NCBI GenBank assembly: GCA_950295325.1
Contig: OX485806.1
Coordinates: forward strand, 17,236,001-17,300,000
DNA length: 64,000 bases
Direction of reading: 5' to 3'
Source of the DNA: Polytrichum commune
Taxonomy: Eukaryota > Streptophyta > Polytrichopsida > Polytrichales > Polytrichaceae
Within the stretch, counting starts at the first letter, position 1, and each line of letters begins with the position of its first letter. The position numbers were made by a program, and so were the translations under genes. The notes below the pieces were generated by a model. The model saw only the letters and a list, made by a program, of their open reading frames with translations, ran no database searches and was not told where the DNA came from. This document shows positions 23,026 through 34,345 of the stretch, piece after piece.

Positions 23026-26000
23026 AAATCAAATCAGCGGCGGCCCACACTCTCCGCTTTTGTTGGGGGGCGGGGGGGGGGGGGGAGAAAGGGGTATGTG
23101 CATTCATTTTACGTTGCAAAGAAACCTCGACTTTTCAAGAATCATGCTTCAAATCCACCCGATGTTCAAGCTTCATGATGTCACGTGCCTTGACCTCCTT
23201 GAATACCTAGTTGCTTGGATTTTTAAATTATCGTTTTAAACGTTTCGAGCTTGTTGAAGTGCGTGCTATAGCACATACCATGTTTACATGTTGTACACCA
23301 CACACACAAACGCAAACGCAAAGGGGGTGCTATATCGGGTTACATTACTTTAGAGGGGTGTAATGTCATTAGATGTCTCACACGTCACTCTATTTGAGTT
23401 CCGTATGATGTGGATCCCATTTTTTGAATTTCTATCTTTCAATGCTTTCCAGCACCACGGGCCTTGCGAGGCACCGATAGTTGATACCCTTACGAAGAAG
23501 CTGGAACTCACTCCTCTAAAAGTTGAATATTTGTAAGGGTAGAAGTCTTGAGAGGGGAGACGACCCCTCAAAGTTGGTGATATTGAAAACACTTGGAAGC
23601 CTTTGTTCTTAGAATGGCCTCGTAATAATTGATGGTAAGGGTTTACATGTAGATGTATTGAGAACACGTGAACTTGCTCTTATAATCGCTCCTTCTACCC
23701 GTGCCCTTTATGATGACATAACTCCTTATGCATATGTTTATGCCAATGTTGGGACTTGTATCGTCTCCTTTTGACACTATTCGGGCATCTATAACGAGGT
23801 ATGGAGATTTAACGACATTTATTTAATTTTGATATCATTTAGATATTTACACCATGAAAGAACCTTCAAACTTAGGCAAAATCGTTCTAATACCAGTATG
23901 GTGTAGAATGAAATTGACTCAAAAAACAACTCATGTATACAAAGATTCTCTCGCTTTCACCTACCCACCAAATATCAATATTTGATAAAAGTTACAATTT
24001 TGATACCCATGGATAGGTTCTTTGATACCATTCTTGATGTTGATTACTAATACCATACCAGCTTATCCCTCAATCTCCGACTTGCATCAAAATGAAAGCC
24101 TAATAACAAAAATCGTGCTCCCGTACCCTTTGACCGCTCGAGCTATGCAATATGGCCACTCTCAAGATCCAAAAGCCCAATTGGATAAGAGCACTTGACG
24201 TCAAATGTATTGTTTATTCCGTGTATATTCTCGCGCTTCCTAGCCTGCATTTAGCCAGCCTCCCTCGCCTGCCTTACAATTAAGCTCCTCTTCATGACAT
24301 TCCAATGCAGGGGGGGGCTCATTATATACTTTATGTAGAATCATGGGAAGCATCTTGTTTGCATATTCCCCGAGTAACTAGTATATTATAAGTGGCTCGG
24401 CTTGTTCCCTTTGGAGCTCCCTCCAAATCGCCCTCCCTTCCATATATATATATATATGTGGTGGTCTGGTGTTCAAATTTAGAATAGAGGCCCCCGTAAC
24501 TGGTCACTTAAGAGATTCTACCCTAGGTTTGGAGAAGTATAAGGCAGTGCAAATTTTTCCCATGCAAGAAGATAGGAAACATGCGGACTACAATTTTTTG
24601 AGTAATTTTATTTCTTAAGTTGAAATTACTTTGAGTTTTAGAAGCCAAAAGTTGGTTTGAACACATTACCAATGTATAGGGTCTACCATAACCATCACCA
24701 CTCAATCCTCCCCACCTTAGCACTCAAAATAATGACTTGTGTCATGGCACTATTGGTTTTAGCTTGACCAAAATTGAGTCCCAACTTCATTGAAGTCATG
24801 GTACACTGTAGATTGAGGATGGGGTCATGGTCGGGAATAGGCACCTTTACCATAGAAACCATGGTTTCAAATATGGGATGTTGCAATTGACATGTTGGTT
24901 ATGTTGGTTATAGGGCAAGGCCTAGCCGACTGGTTTGTTTGGTGGTTGAGTCAACTTCTCTTGAACTATGGAATCGTTTACGGTGTTCAATGTTGTGAAG
25001 GGTTCTGCTACATTGTCAAGAACTCTTTAAATGTCACATCCATTAATTGTCAAAAATTTAAATATAATGATAGTATGATAGCATTAAGGACGATGAGGAG
25101 TGGCGTATGGAGTGAGGTGCCAATTTAGAGGTGACTCACCAAATGTGGGAGAGTTCTCACAAATGGAGGAACTTTAGATCAGTAATAGATTCAAAAATAA
25201 GAATATCAAGGTGAGTTTTATACTTGAACTCTTAACTTATTTTTGTAACCAAGATATTAATTTTTAACATTCCTTTCACAAATTCAACTAAGTCTGAGAG
25301 GATCCTAAAGTCATTTTTGTCCAATTTTAGTCTTATTTTTTATTGTTCAATTGAGAACATTTTGGCATTCAATGAAACCTACATAGAGGCTTTAATATAC
25401 AATAAGTGACACTCAAATTTAAGGATCTTCATCTACGTGTGCATCATGAAGTTACTAGTGTAAGACAAGCTTTGAAATTACTTACATGAGTATTTCACAC
25501 TTTTACACCACGATGGATTATGAGTCTCAAAAGTCATTGTGCTTGTAGTTTAATTTTCTATCTTCTTGGATGCATTTCTTAAATCCCATAAACTATCTAT
25601 CTGACCATAAATGATCTGCAACATAAAATTAGCTTATGTTTCAATAATTGTTCTATACATCGTTAGAGTAACGAATGATTATTCCAATGATTGAACCTAT
25701 TTACAACTGCTTCGACCATTGGAACCTCCTCATTTGGTAGGATTATTCTATTTGGTTAGATATTGAAACTCCTTGACCAAGGAGAATTATGGACGGAAAT
25801 CTCTATCACTTAAAGAAATCATGGCAAGTAATGGTGATAGTTGGTGTAGTGGATAATGGTCTTACATAGAAGTTAACTATTCTTGCTAGTTGGATATAAG
25901 ATACCCATTATATATATGTGTGTGTGTGCAAGATCTCAAGAAATTGGAAACTAAATTCTCATTCCTCAACTTTGACTAATAATGGCTTAATCTTGTTTTT

Positions 26001-26495
26001 ATAGCAAACACCTAAATAGGAGTTTCTAATACATATAGATTCCTTTATTGGAAGCTTGATTTGACACTCGAATTGAGTCCAAAGGCTCTAGCTTAGTGTG
26101 GGAACACCAAATTAACCATAGGCCCATAACATGTAAGAGGGTGCCCATGAGTTCCCTTGAAACCCTACGCCTACAACACTCTAGACTAATAGCGGCAAAG
26201 CCACCTACCCAAGTGACTCTTAGTGAGTGATTGTCTCACCTACAGTGTGAGGAGTTAGACGCATAATTAAAAAATAATCTGCTAATTTTGGAGGAGTTCG
26301 ACAAGGTCACAAGTAATACACCCCACACCCTCTATTAGAGGTGATTAGGCTTTATTTAATTAAATGCACTTGCAAGGCAACAAGGATAATTGTGTGTGTA
26401 AGTGTTATAGAAAATGCATGGGGGCATAAATCATTAACCTTTGGTCGACCCTAACCACACACTATAAGTTGCTGATCCTTCTAGTTGCAGAGTTG
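23026..26495. other. Gene-free stretch
   Basis: AT-rich sequence with a TA run near 24441-24457 and an 8-G run near 24311. Open frames here (for example 23350-23667 and 24892-25128) show no domain. Nothing else recognised. Confidence 0.45.
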
Positions 26496-26720
26496 ACTCC
26501 TCCATGTCTAAAGAGATGAAGTGGGGGGACATGTGGTGCAATGTTGCGAAGTTTAGTGGAATCCAATCAGAGTGTGCTTAAGTTGGATGAGAGTGACATA
26601 TATGAGGATGATGTTATGGTGAAAGCATTGGATTTGTACAAGCAGAAGGTAGGCAAACCTTTCATGGGCATTTGCTTCTTTCAGAGAGTAATGCGAGGTT
26701 TGCGAGCATCTAAGGGAGGT
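26496..26720 (+). pseudogene. PIF/Harbinger Myb-like partner (ORF1) relic
   Basis: Plus-strand coding relic. One frame reads M-K-W-G-D-M-W-C-N-V-A-K-F-S-G. After a frameshift another reads L-D-E-S-D-I-Y-E-D-D-V, K-A-L-D-L-Y, then K-V-G-K-P-F. This order (W/V-x-K-F-x-G, an acidic S-D/E-x-D helix, A-L-x-L-Y, K-P-F) is that of the Myb/SANT-like proteins encoded beside PIF/Harbinger transposases, often annotated as glutathione S-transferase T3-like. The expected C-W after K-P-F is replaced and the frame is broken, so it cannot encode a working protein. Assigned from motif spacing only. Confidence 0.4.
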
Positions 26721-28085
26721 ATATATGGCCAAGATGAAGAAGCCATCTAAGCACACTAGTTGTTGTGGTCGATCTCGGTGACCTTCGTGTACCAAGTGCC
26801 ACAACCACAATAACGTTGTCAAAATAGGGACATAGGTCAAGTGCGAGGAACAAAGGCCGCTCACCTTGACCAAAAGCTCTTTCGGGAGAAAGAGTTGGGT
26901 GCTCATGCTCGCACCAAAGCCACCAAATATTTCATGGTAGCTAACCTTTGCAAGACATAGTAGTTAGTGCACAAACTTGCCATCGCTCTTCATAAAGAAC
27001 AAAATGTATGCTAATGCAAACAAAGAGTTAGTGCAAATTTGATTTAGTTGTCAATTTGTTTATGGTGGTATCCCCAATTGATGGTTGGCCCCAAACAAGT
27101 AGAACAAGTAGAACAAGTAGATAGGTAGATAGATAGAGTTTTGTAGAATATCACCTCATGACACTTAGAACAAGTAGGACAATTAAGAGAATCACGTGGT
27201 TTGATGAGGTTGGGTTATGTGCCCAAATATAACCACCATTATGGGCTCAATAGCTAACAATATTGGGAGGGTCTATGTGATTGTTTGATAAAAAACATAA
27301 TGTGGATTTGACTTCTTATGACTTTTGCATCTCAACACAAAATTTGAAATTTGGAATGACAAAACCAGACTTTGGTTTGCTATCCATTTGAGACAATTTT
27401 TAAACTAGTTCAATAACCATAAATGTGTTGTGAAGTTGGAAATGTTTAACAACATGTGAACATGTCTTAATACTTAAAAGACCAAGGGAGCTCAATGTAA
27501 GATCTACATACACACGATTTATATGAGCCTCAACAAATAAAATAAATGAACTTGAGAGAGAGGACCTCATTGAGCCCATTTATCTCGTGACATGTATTAT
27601 ATTCCAATATATTAAAAGAAAGGTCATAAGAAACGCTCGGACCTTGTACCAACATGGTACCTATTCGAATTTTGCAACTCATTTTGACTCGGATTAGTGA
27701 CACATTCCATGCAACACAAAGGTGTTTGACTAACATAAAATTGTACGTAGAATTTCAAGAGACCCAAAATGAGGAAAGTCATGTGAGTCATGTTGGAGTG
27801 GACCAAGAGTGTACTTGGGAGCATGAAAAGTATTACGGAGTGGGGGGGGGGGGGTTTAATTTATATTTAGTCAACATTAATTGTAGCATAAGTTAACATA
27901 CAGTATCACTGTTGCGGAGAGCACGTCTCCTTTGATATTTCTATTGAACGAAATCGTAAGTTCAAATGTGAGTACGAGTAAATTTAGTGGGTTTCGGAGC
28001 ATTATACTAAAATCGGGAAGGGCATAGCGTGCCTCGAGGAGTTATAGCTCTGAATGATTGAACTTGGAGTTCATGGCCTCCTTAG
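26721..28085. other. Gene-free stretch
   Basis: No gene. Short direct repeats AGAACAAGTAG and TAGATAGG near 27098-27135, and a run of 13 G at 27842-27854. The remainder is AT-rich and unassigned. Confidence 0.45.
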
Positions 28086-28089
28086 AATT

Positions 28090-29140
28090 TGCCATCTTAG
28101 GTAGACGTGCCTAGTTCAGTTACGTCTCTTAATCGGACACCCATGTCTGAGTGGTACGTGGTTAGGCGGGACTTTGAAAGCGGATAATTGGAAAGACATG
28201 TGTTAAATTAAAAAAAGGATTATGTGTTCAAAATATGATAATAATTTTAGGTTCAATATTCAACATAATTGGAAGGATCTATATGACCACTTGATGAGCA
28301 CAAAATGTTTTCACTTTGTAATATGATATTCATGTGAGCCCCAAAAATTACGAGGGGAGTAGTTATGGCCTCAATTTTGATTCACTAACCATCTCATAGT
28401 AATCACATGTTAAATCCCCCCCCCCAACTAGCCCACTTCTCCTAAAATATGTAACATGCGATTAGCACAAGACGGTTAGCAAAGTCCAAATGGAGGTCAT
28501 AACCACTTTTCTCATAAAGTTTTGGGGCTCATATGAATATCTTATTGTTGAAAAATTGTTGCACTCACTAATTGGTCAAATACCCCTTCCTCTAATAATA
28601 TTGACTATTGAACCTAAAGTCGTTATCATGTTTTTGAGCATGCGGTTTATTCTCTCATAAACACGTGTGTTTTTGGTACCTGTCCTTGGAGCCACATCAA
28701 AAGCACAAACCACTATCCTAGTGAGAAAGATATCCAAACAAGGGTTGCAAAATACCTTATAAGCTCTTATGTAGCTATCATTCTTGAAGAAAAAAGAACT
28801 AAAACGTGGAAGCATAACATAACATGTAATTAAGTTGTAAGATAGAGATGCTTAGTTTGGTTACTTATGTTAATTGAACATGTCTACGTTTAAGTGGTAT
28901 GTGGTTTGGTGTGGCTCCAAGAACAGATACCAAAAAGACATGTGTGTTAAGAGGGATTGTACTACATGCTAAAAATCTGAAAACCATTCTTGACTCAATA
29001 ACAAACAAATTTGAGGGGTGTTATATGACCATTTAATGAGCGAGAGAATCTCCACTTTGATAATGAACGAGATAATCATACGAGCTCAAAAAATTAAGAA
29101 GAAAATGGCTATAGCGCACCCTTGATTTGGAATTGGTAAC
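28090..29140. repeat. Three diverged copies of a ~310-350-bp repeat, two inverted
   Basis: Unit A (about 28090-28400, plus), unit B (about 28430-28790, inverted) and unit C (about 28830-29140, plus) share the same ordered segments: GTGGTACGTGGTT-like, AAGACATGTGTT-like, TTTTAGGTTCAATA, a TGACCACTTGATGAGC-like block, TGAGCCCCAAAA-like and ATGGCCTC-like. A and B face each other around a centre near 28415, which contains a 10-C run, so they form a long imperfect inverted repeat. No coding capacity. Confidence 0.55.
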
Positions 29141-29910
29141 CATCTCGTACGAAGGCCTGGTTCAAATGAGCACCTGGACAAAAGATGGTCAAAGGTCATT
29201 GACTAAAATAACAACTTCATCAACCCGCCATCCATGCCACCAACCAATGCAAACAACTGAGCGGACAAAATGGAGAGGTTTGGATAATGCCCAAGGGGTG
29301 GCTCCAACCTTCTCTAATGAAGGAGCACTCCTTGTTGTTCAGTTAGGGTTGCCAACATGTCTGAAGCTGCACGTAATGAACGAGATGACACATATATCCA
29401 ACGGCCTGATGATGTGGACAAAAGCTTGGCTGAGGTGTCATTGTTGTTCACGATTTGTGAGGACGCTCATGTGAAGCGTGCCTAATCACGTGTGTATTTC
29501 ATATCCTAGGAGAAGTGGGCTTGCTTGTTTGTAGTTGGGAATAATGCCCACTTAAGACCCCATGTGGAGATTGGATTGAGGTTGGAGGGAGTTCATGGCT
29601 CCTCCTTGGTAAGTTAAAATCTTCTTACTGTACTAGATCCCAGCCACATCCCACGCTTTCTTCCACCCCCCGCCCGCCCACTTGAAACTCCCTCGCCTCC
29701 CGAGCCCTGCGAGCCAGTGGACCTCCGGAGATAGCATCCGCACTCTTATAAGACGCAGCCTGCCTCACTCCCTCAATTCCATCCCGAATCCGCAAGAGTA
29801 AAACTGTCAGTTTGGGAGGAGTTTGAGAAGAAGAAGAAGAAGAAGAAGAAGAAGAAGATTGGGTAACACTTGCGTTCTCGTTGCGTAAGTCGAGTAGAGG
29901 GGAGATTGTA
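29141..29910. other. Upstream region of the kinase gene
   Basis: AT-rich until about 29630, then higher in GC with purine repeats. A GAA run at about 29830-29858 lies in the putative 5' leader or promoter. The minus-strand open frames here are produced by this repeat (poly-Ser/Phe) and the antisense of the kinase. Confidence 0.5.
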
Positions 29911-29912
29911 GG

Positions 29913-29920
29913 ATATATAG
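29913..29920 (+). promoter_or_regulatory. Candidate TATA box of the MAPKKK gene
   Basis: ATATATAG sits 94 bp upstream of the preferred ATG (30014). That spacing would place transcription start near 29945 and give a short 5' leader containing a GGGA repeat (about 29977-29995). Position and sequence only; no other promoter element was identified. Confidence 0.4.
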
Positions 29921-30013
29921 CAAGGAGAGAAGCAATGAGGTCTGAGACGAGGAGGTGAGAGATTGTTTGATTGCAGGGAGGGAGGGAGGGAGGGAGTAAG
30001 TGGAGGAAGCGAG

Positions 30014-31771
30014 ATGGCAGGGTGTTCATGGATCCGGGGGAAGTTGATAGGCACAGGGGCGTTCAGCAAGGTGAGCCTGGCGATGAACAGAGAGGATGGG
30101 GAAGTGTTCGCAGTGAAATCGGTGGAGGTGGATGGGAATGATGGAAATGCGAGTTGCTCCATGCTGGCGATAGAGAACGAGATCCAGCTCCTCCAGAGCT
30201 TGGACTCCAAGTATGTTGTGCGCTGTTTGGGAAGCGATTGGACAGAGGAGAGTGGGAAGTTGATGCGCAACGTGTTCCTGGAGTACATGCCCGAAGGCAG
30301 CTTGGCAGATTTTCTGAAGCAATTCGCAGGTGCGGGGGCGCTGGATGAGCACTTGATCCGCACTTACACGCGTAGCATTGTGGAGGGAATTGATTACTTG
30401 CATAGAGAAGGAATCGTGCACTGTGACATCAAGGGCAAAAACCTGCTGGTGAGGAATGGGAACGTGAAGCTGACGGATTTTGGATCCGCCAAGAGGGTGG
30501 GCATGGAGAGTGAGAACGAAGCAATGAACTGCTCTGCCAAAGTGAATGGAACACCGTTGTGGATGGCGCCGGAGGTTGTGAGGCAGGTGGAACAGGGACT
30601 TCCGTCTGACATTTGGTCCTTGGGTTGCACGGTCATAGAGATGGCCACAGGGCGAGCTCCATGGAGCAACCTAACCAACCCTTTCGTAGCTCTCTACCAC
30701 ATTGGATGCACGGATGAGCTCCCTGAAGTGCCAGCTTCCCTTTCGGCCGAGGCACACGATTTCTTGAGCAAGTGTTTCCAGAGAGACCCTCGCAAGAGAT
30801 GGACAAGCTCTCAATTGCTCCACCATCCATTTCTCACCACCAGATTCGTGGCTAAGGCTGCCCCTGCCCCTGCTCCCACCGTCGTGGAGGCTCCCCTGTC
30901 TCCTTGCAGTGTGATGCACTTCCCCCATAGCGACCTTTCCTCGAGGAGCTTTGAGGATTCAATCCCCCTTCTGACCACGCCTTCTTTCTTGAAGCGTGGC
31001 TTAGTGTCGAGCCAGAAAAGCTCCCAGAGTTGGGGCAGCTCTCCTTTCAATGATTGCGCGGGGGAATGGATTGTTGTGCGATCGCCAAAAGGCTCTCCTC
31101 CTCCCTCTCCTTCTCCTTTCTCGAATTTGATGGCGCCTGCTTTCACATGCTGTGTTTCTCCCCCTGAAGCAGTTGCAATTTGTGAAGCGAAGGGGTCGCT
31201 TTCAAGCTCCGACATTACTCCTTCCAACACTTCAACTGGAACTCCAACGCCACGTTCTCAAAAGCTTCCCGGCATCCCCCATGTGACCTCAACTGAATCT
31301 CAACGCTTTGTAGGGTTTGAGGAGGTCCTGGGAGAATGCAGAGTGCCAATGCATTGTGAGGAATGCTCAAAGAAAATTCCACCCGCGGAGGAGGCAACAA
31401 CAACAGCGCGCACAGACTTCCAATATGGAATTGAGCATGATTGCTTTAGTAGTAGCGAGGTTGACAGAATTAGTTTCTTGTGTGTTCGGCATTTTAGGTC
31501 GGTTGGAGCTCATCAACACTTGAAACGTGAAGAGCTTAGAAGAAAACAGCTACATTGGATTACTATAGCATACATCGATTGGAAAGCTTCATATTTCAAT
31601 CACTACTGCTGTTGTACACTCTTAGCACATCTTTATAATTCATACTCACCATCATGGGTGAAACTACTTCCATTCAACTTTCGTGTCTGTTATCGTCTGT
31701 TATTTCTTCCATTGCTTATTGTTCTTGATTTTTTATGTTTCCCTTGCCTCTTCCTGCGCTGGTCCCATTGA
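30014..31771 (+). CDS. MAPKKK, MEKK-like plant family (MAPKKK17/18-type)
   Basis: Serine/threonine kinase predicted to phosphorylate MAP kinase kinases; in Arabidopsis the closest-looking group (single-exon MAPKKK13-21, including ABA-linked MAPKKK17/18) signals through MKK3. The ATG at 30014 is chosen because the kinase domain starts at once; 17 in-frame codons upstream have no support. 585 residues. Kinase domain ~6-275: loop I-G-T-G-A-F-S-K-V (12-20, third Gly replaced by Ser, as is usual in this group), Lys35, Glu56, H-C-D-I-K-G-K-N (136-143, Cys in place of Arg as in other MAPKKKs), D-F-G (155-157), G-T-P-x-W-M-A-P-E (179-187). The C-terminal half is Ser/Pro-rich and low in conservation. 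No intron is needed. The last ~80 residues are AT-rich and hydrophobic, so the true end may be earlier or spliced. Confidence 0.9.
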   Translation: MAGCSWIRGKLIGTGAFSKVSLAMNREDGEVFAVKSVEVDGNDGNASCSMLAIENEIQLLQSLDSKYVVRCLGSDWTEESGKLMRNVFLEYMPEGSLADFLKQFAGAGALDEHLIRTYTRSIVEGIDYLHREGIVHCDIKGKNLLVRNGNVKLTDFGSAKRVGMESENEAMNCSAKVNGTPLWMAPEVVRQVEQGLPSDIWSLGCTVIEMATGRAPWSNLTNPFVALYHIGCTDELPEVPASLSAEAHDFLSKCFQRDPRKRWTSSQLLHHPFLTTRFVAKAAPAPAPTVVEAPLSPCSVMHFPHSDLSSRSFEDSIPLLTTPSFLKRGLVSSQKSSQSWGSSPFNDCAGEWIVVRSPKGSPPPSPSPFSNLMAPAFTCCVSPPEAVAICEAKGSLSSSDITPSNTSTGTPTPRSQKLPGIPHVTSTESQRFVGFEEVLGECRVPMHCEECSKKIPPAEEATTTARTDFQYGIEHDCFSSSEVDRISFLCVRHFRSVGAHQHLKREELRRKQLHWITIAYIDWKASYFNHYCCCTLLAHLYNSYSPSWVKLLPFNFRVCYRLLFLPLLIVLDFLCFPCLFLRWSH

Positions 31772-32799
31772 AATTGTCTATTTCAAGGAAATGATGAACA
31801 AACCCATGATTCACTCGGAGATTGAAACCTTCTTCTATCACAACAGAAAAGCAGTCATGTTCAAAACGCTCTTGTCGTCTTTTCTTGGTCAGTGTGGATT
31901 TGAACAAGCAAGATATGCTGGTATGCCCCAAGTTTGGTTATCAGTATCATTTCTTCCCCCCCTAGATATCAAAGATTGTTCATTCCCATATTGTATCACC
32001 AATACTCGGAGAAAAGTTGCTTCCATCTACCCTGATTGCTTGTTAATGCAAAATGTCTCCCACTTGTACCCTTGCATTGACCACGACGATGTGGTTATGT
32101 GTAATCCAAACAGAAGCTTGTTTAATGTCGTCTAGGTTGTATGTATGCATGTGCTCCGGCTGTTCACCGAGGCACACGGGATTTTACAACCCACCAACTC
32201 TATTGCTTTGATGCACCGTTTCACATACAAATTATGTGCAGAAGGTGTTCCAACGTTTGCAGATTCATTATCATACAGTTTCTGGAAGTCAACGCGAAAG
32301 GTTGGAGGATCATCAATGCAAGGTAAGGCCTATAGACTATGATAGTACAAGAGCCAGTATTCAAATTTTGCCTCTCATGTAGCATTTGGGTTGACTCTTC
32401 TTACTCCATTTCAAAGGTGTCACCTTCAAGGAGGAGCAGACAAACACCAATCAATACATACATTTGTATTTTGCATAGATATCCAACGTGACTCCCAAAC
32501 TGCCTTGCATTCCGGGCCCAAAAGCACATTACAAAATTCAAATACAAAAGCGGCTTTGTTTAATGTCACGATGAAAAGTGCTTTGGGTAATATGTAGGCA
32601 ATCATTCCTATGAGAGCTTTAGGTTCATATATAAGATAGATAGAAACGTCGGCCTCGATTGAGGGCAAGCGTGAATGGAGAGTCATTTTATCCTGCGGGC
32701 TACTAGCTACTACCTTTCAGGTGATGGATTTTATGTAACGTATCAAGTCAAACGTCATCAGTAACTTTCCTAGATGTGGATGGGAGGGGTAGGGGGATA
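31772..32799. other. Downstream of the kinase gene
   Basis: Probable 3' flank or UTR of the MAPKKK. A 150-codon open frame overlaps the end of the kinase in another frame (31683-32135) but begins without ATG and has no domain. No clear AATAAA was found close to the stop. Nothing else recognised. Confidence 0.45.
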
Positions 32800-34345
32800 T
32801 AGTGCACAGGGTTGGAGGGCTTGGTTTCAAATTTACGTTTATTAAGGATAATGGCAAAGAGGGAGTGAATGGTAGTAGTGTGAGTTGGGTTTGCTGTTTT
32901 TTGACGTGTTTGGGAGGAAGTTTGAAGCTATCGGTAAGGGTTTTGAGGGTGGAAGTGTGAATTCCTCCTCGTTGACCGGTGGTTAGGACAATAAGTGGTT
33001 GAATTTTCCAGCTGCTAGCAATTTGTCAATTTTTTTTTATATGTGGTTATTACTGGGAAATGGTCATGGCAATATGTGAATTCGATGTAGTAGTTTGATG
33101 TTGGTAGTGGGTTTTGTGGGAAACAGATCGTGGGTTCGCAGGCCTTCAATGAGAAAGATGTCTGGCCGAAAGTGGGATATGCAAATGCATGGGGTAGAGA
33201 GGCAAATGTAGGGGAATAACCAATGCAAAATGTTGTTGCCGCTAAGGGTAGTAGGGGAAGATTTACCATTAATGAGGCATTTCTTTTATGTGTTGTGGTG
33301 GGAGAGTAAGCGTTGTCGAATGCGTTCGAGACCTTTATTATGTCTATCCATGTGCAAGCCTTCAAGGATAGGGTGGGTCGTGGGGTGGGTGCAATGTGCA
33401 AGGACGTGGGGCCATGTGTTGATGGGGAGCTTCTAAGGTGCCATAGGGAGCAAAATGAGGAGGGGAATTTTTGGGCTAGATGAGATGTTTGCGATAGTTG
33501 CCCATGTACTGAGCATTGCAGAATTTGAGCGTTTGGCTGATGTGAGAGTCAAGAATCGTAAAGTTGTTTCATAAAATGTTGGAGAGGTTGTGGTCCATTG
33601 AGATGTTATTGGCCCATTATAAAGGGGGTGGTGGGAGTGACTTCTTGGATGAGGTGTTGTTTGTAGGAGAGGGGAATTTGTGTGTCAAGGTTGCGAATGA
33701 GGCCTTCCCAAAAGTGTTTATTGTGTATGTAGTGAGGGTAAGGGTGGTAAATGTAGATGGTGTTGCCATTAGGGGCGTCGGGGGGAGCCTCTACGCTGAA
33801 CTTGGCAAGGTTGTCGCCCACGTCGTTGTCATGGATGCCCATGTGTGATGGGACTTTGAGGATATGTATCCGGTGGGGTGAAGTTATATTTGTATAAGAA
33901 TGTCATGTATGAGAAATTTGTCGGGGTGGTGTCTATGGGCCGTGGGGGAGTCTTTATAATTCATTAGGAGGTATATTAATACAAGGATGTCCTTGAGGAT
34001 GTAGGCTGTCAGGTGGGGGTGGAGTAATGTGGTGGCTTTGTGTAATGCCATAAGCTCCGCACAAAGGATGTTTTTGCGCCATGGTAAGTGGAGGGCAAAC
34101 CGAGTGTTGGTGCTTCGGGCATAACTCCATATCTTGTTGGGGTCTGGTTATCTTCTTTGAAAACAAATCCATTTTTATACGTGCTTTGTTGGGGTGGGAA
34201 CTTAAGGATTGGGTCGTGGGGAAGGTTGGGAGGGGTGCGGCGAGTGGGGGTGTGAGTGTGGGGATGATGGGTGTGTGGGCTGGTTTCATAACATCTATTG
34301 AGGGGGTGCTAGTGAGAATCTACCGCCTATGGGTTGGTTGTTGAC
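32800..34345 (-). mobile_element. 5'-truncated LINE relic (copy 2), minus strand
   Basis: Second decayed copy of the LINE at 10050-11545. In coding order (from 34345 downward): RNase H with A-E-L-M-A-L-H-K-A (about 34035-34065) and S-H-M-G-I-H-D-N-D-V-G-D-N-L-A-K (about 33800-33850), then D/N-T-W-P-H-V-L-A-H-C (33390-33420), an R-H-N-K-x-L-E-R-I block, and F-R-P-D-I-F-L-I-E-G (about 33145-33175). Multiple stops and at least one frameshift. A CCHC finger followed by R-H-[ND] and R-P-D-[IL] is the layout of restriction-like endonuclease LINEs (R2/R4, Dualen). No reverse transcriptase is present. Confidence 0.65.

Noticed and set aside
29625-30363. Antisense genes opposite the kinase start
   Set aside because: The frames exist because of the GAA microsatellite and the antisense of a GC-rich coding region; no domains.
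31683-32135. 150-codon secreted-protein-like frame after the kinase
   Set aside because: It begins without ATG, overlaps the kinase end in another frame, and the hydrophobic start is what AT-rich DNA encodes by chance.
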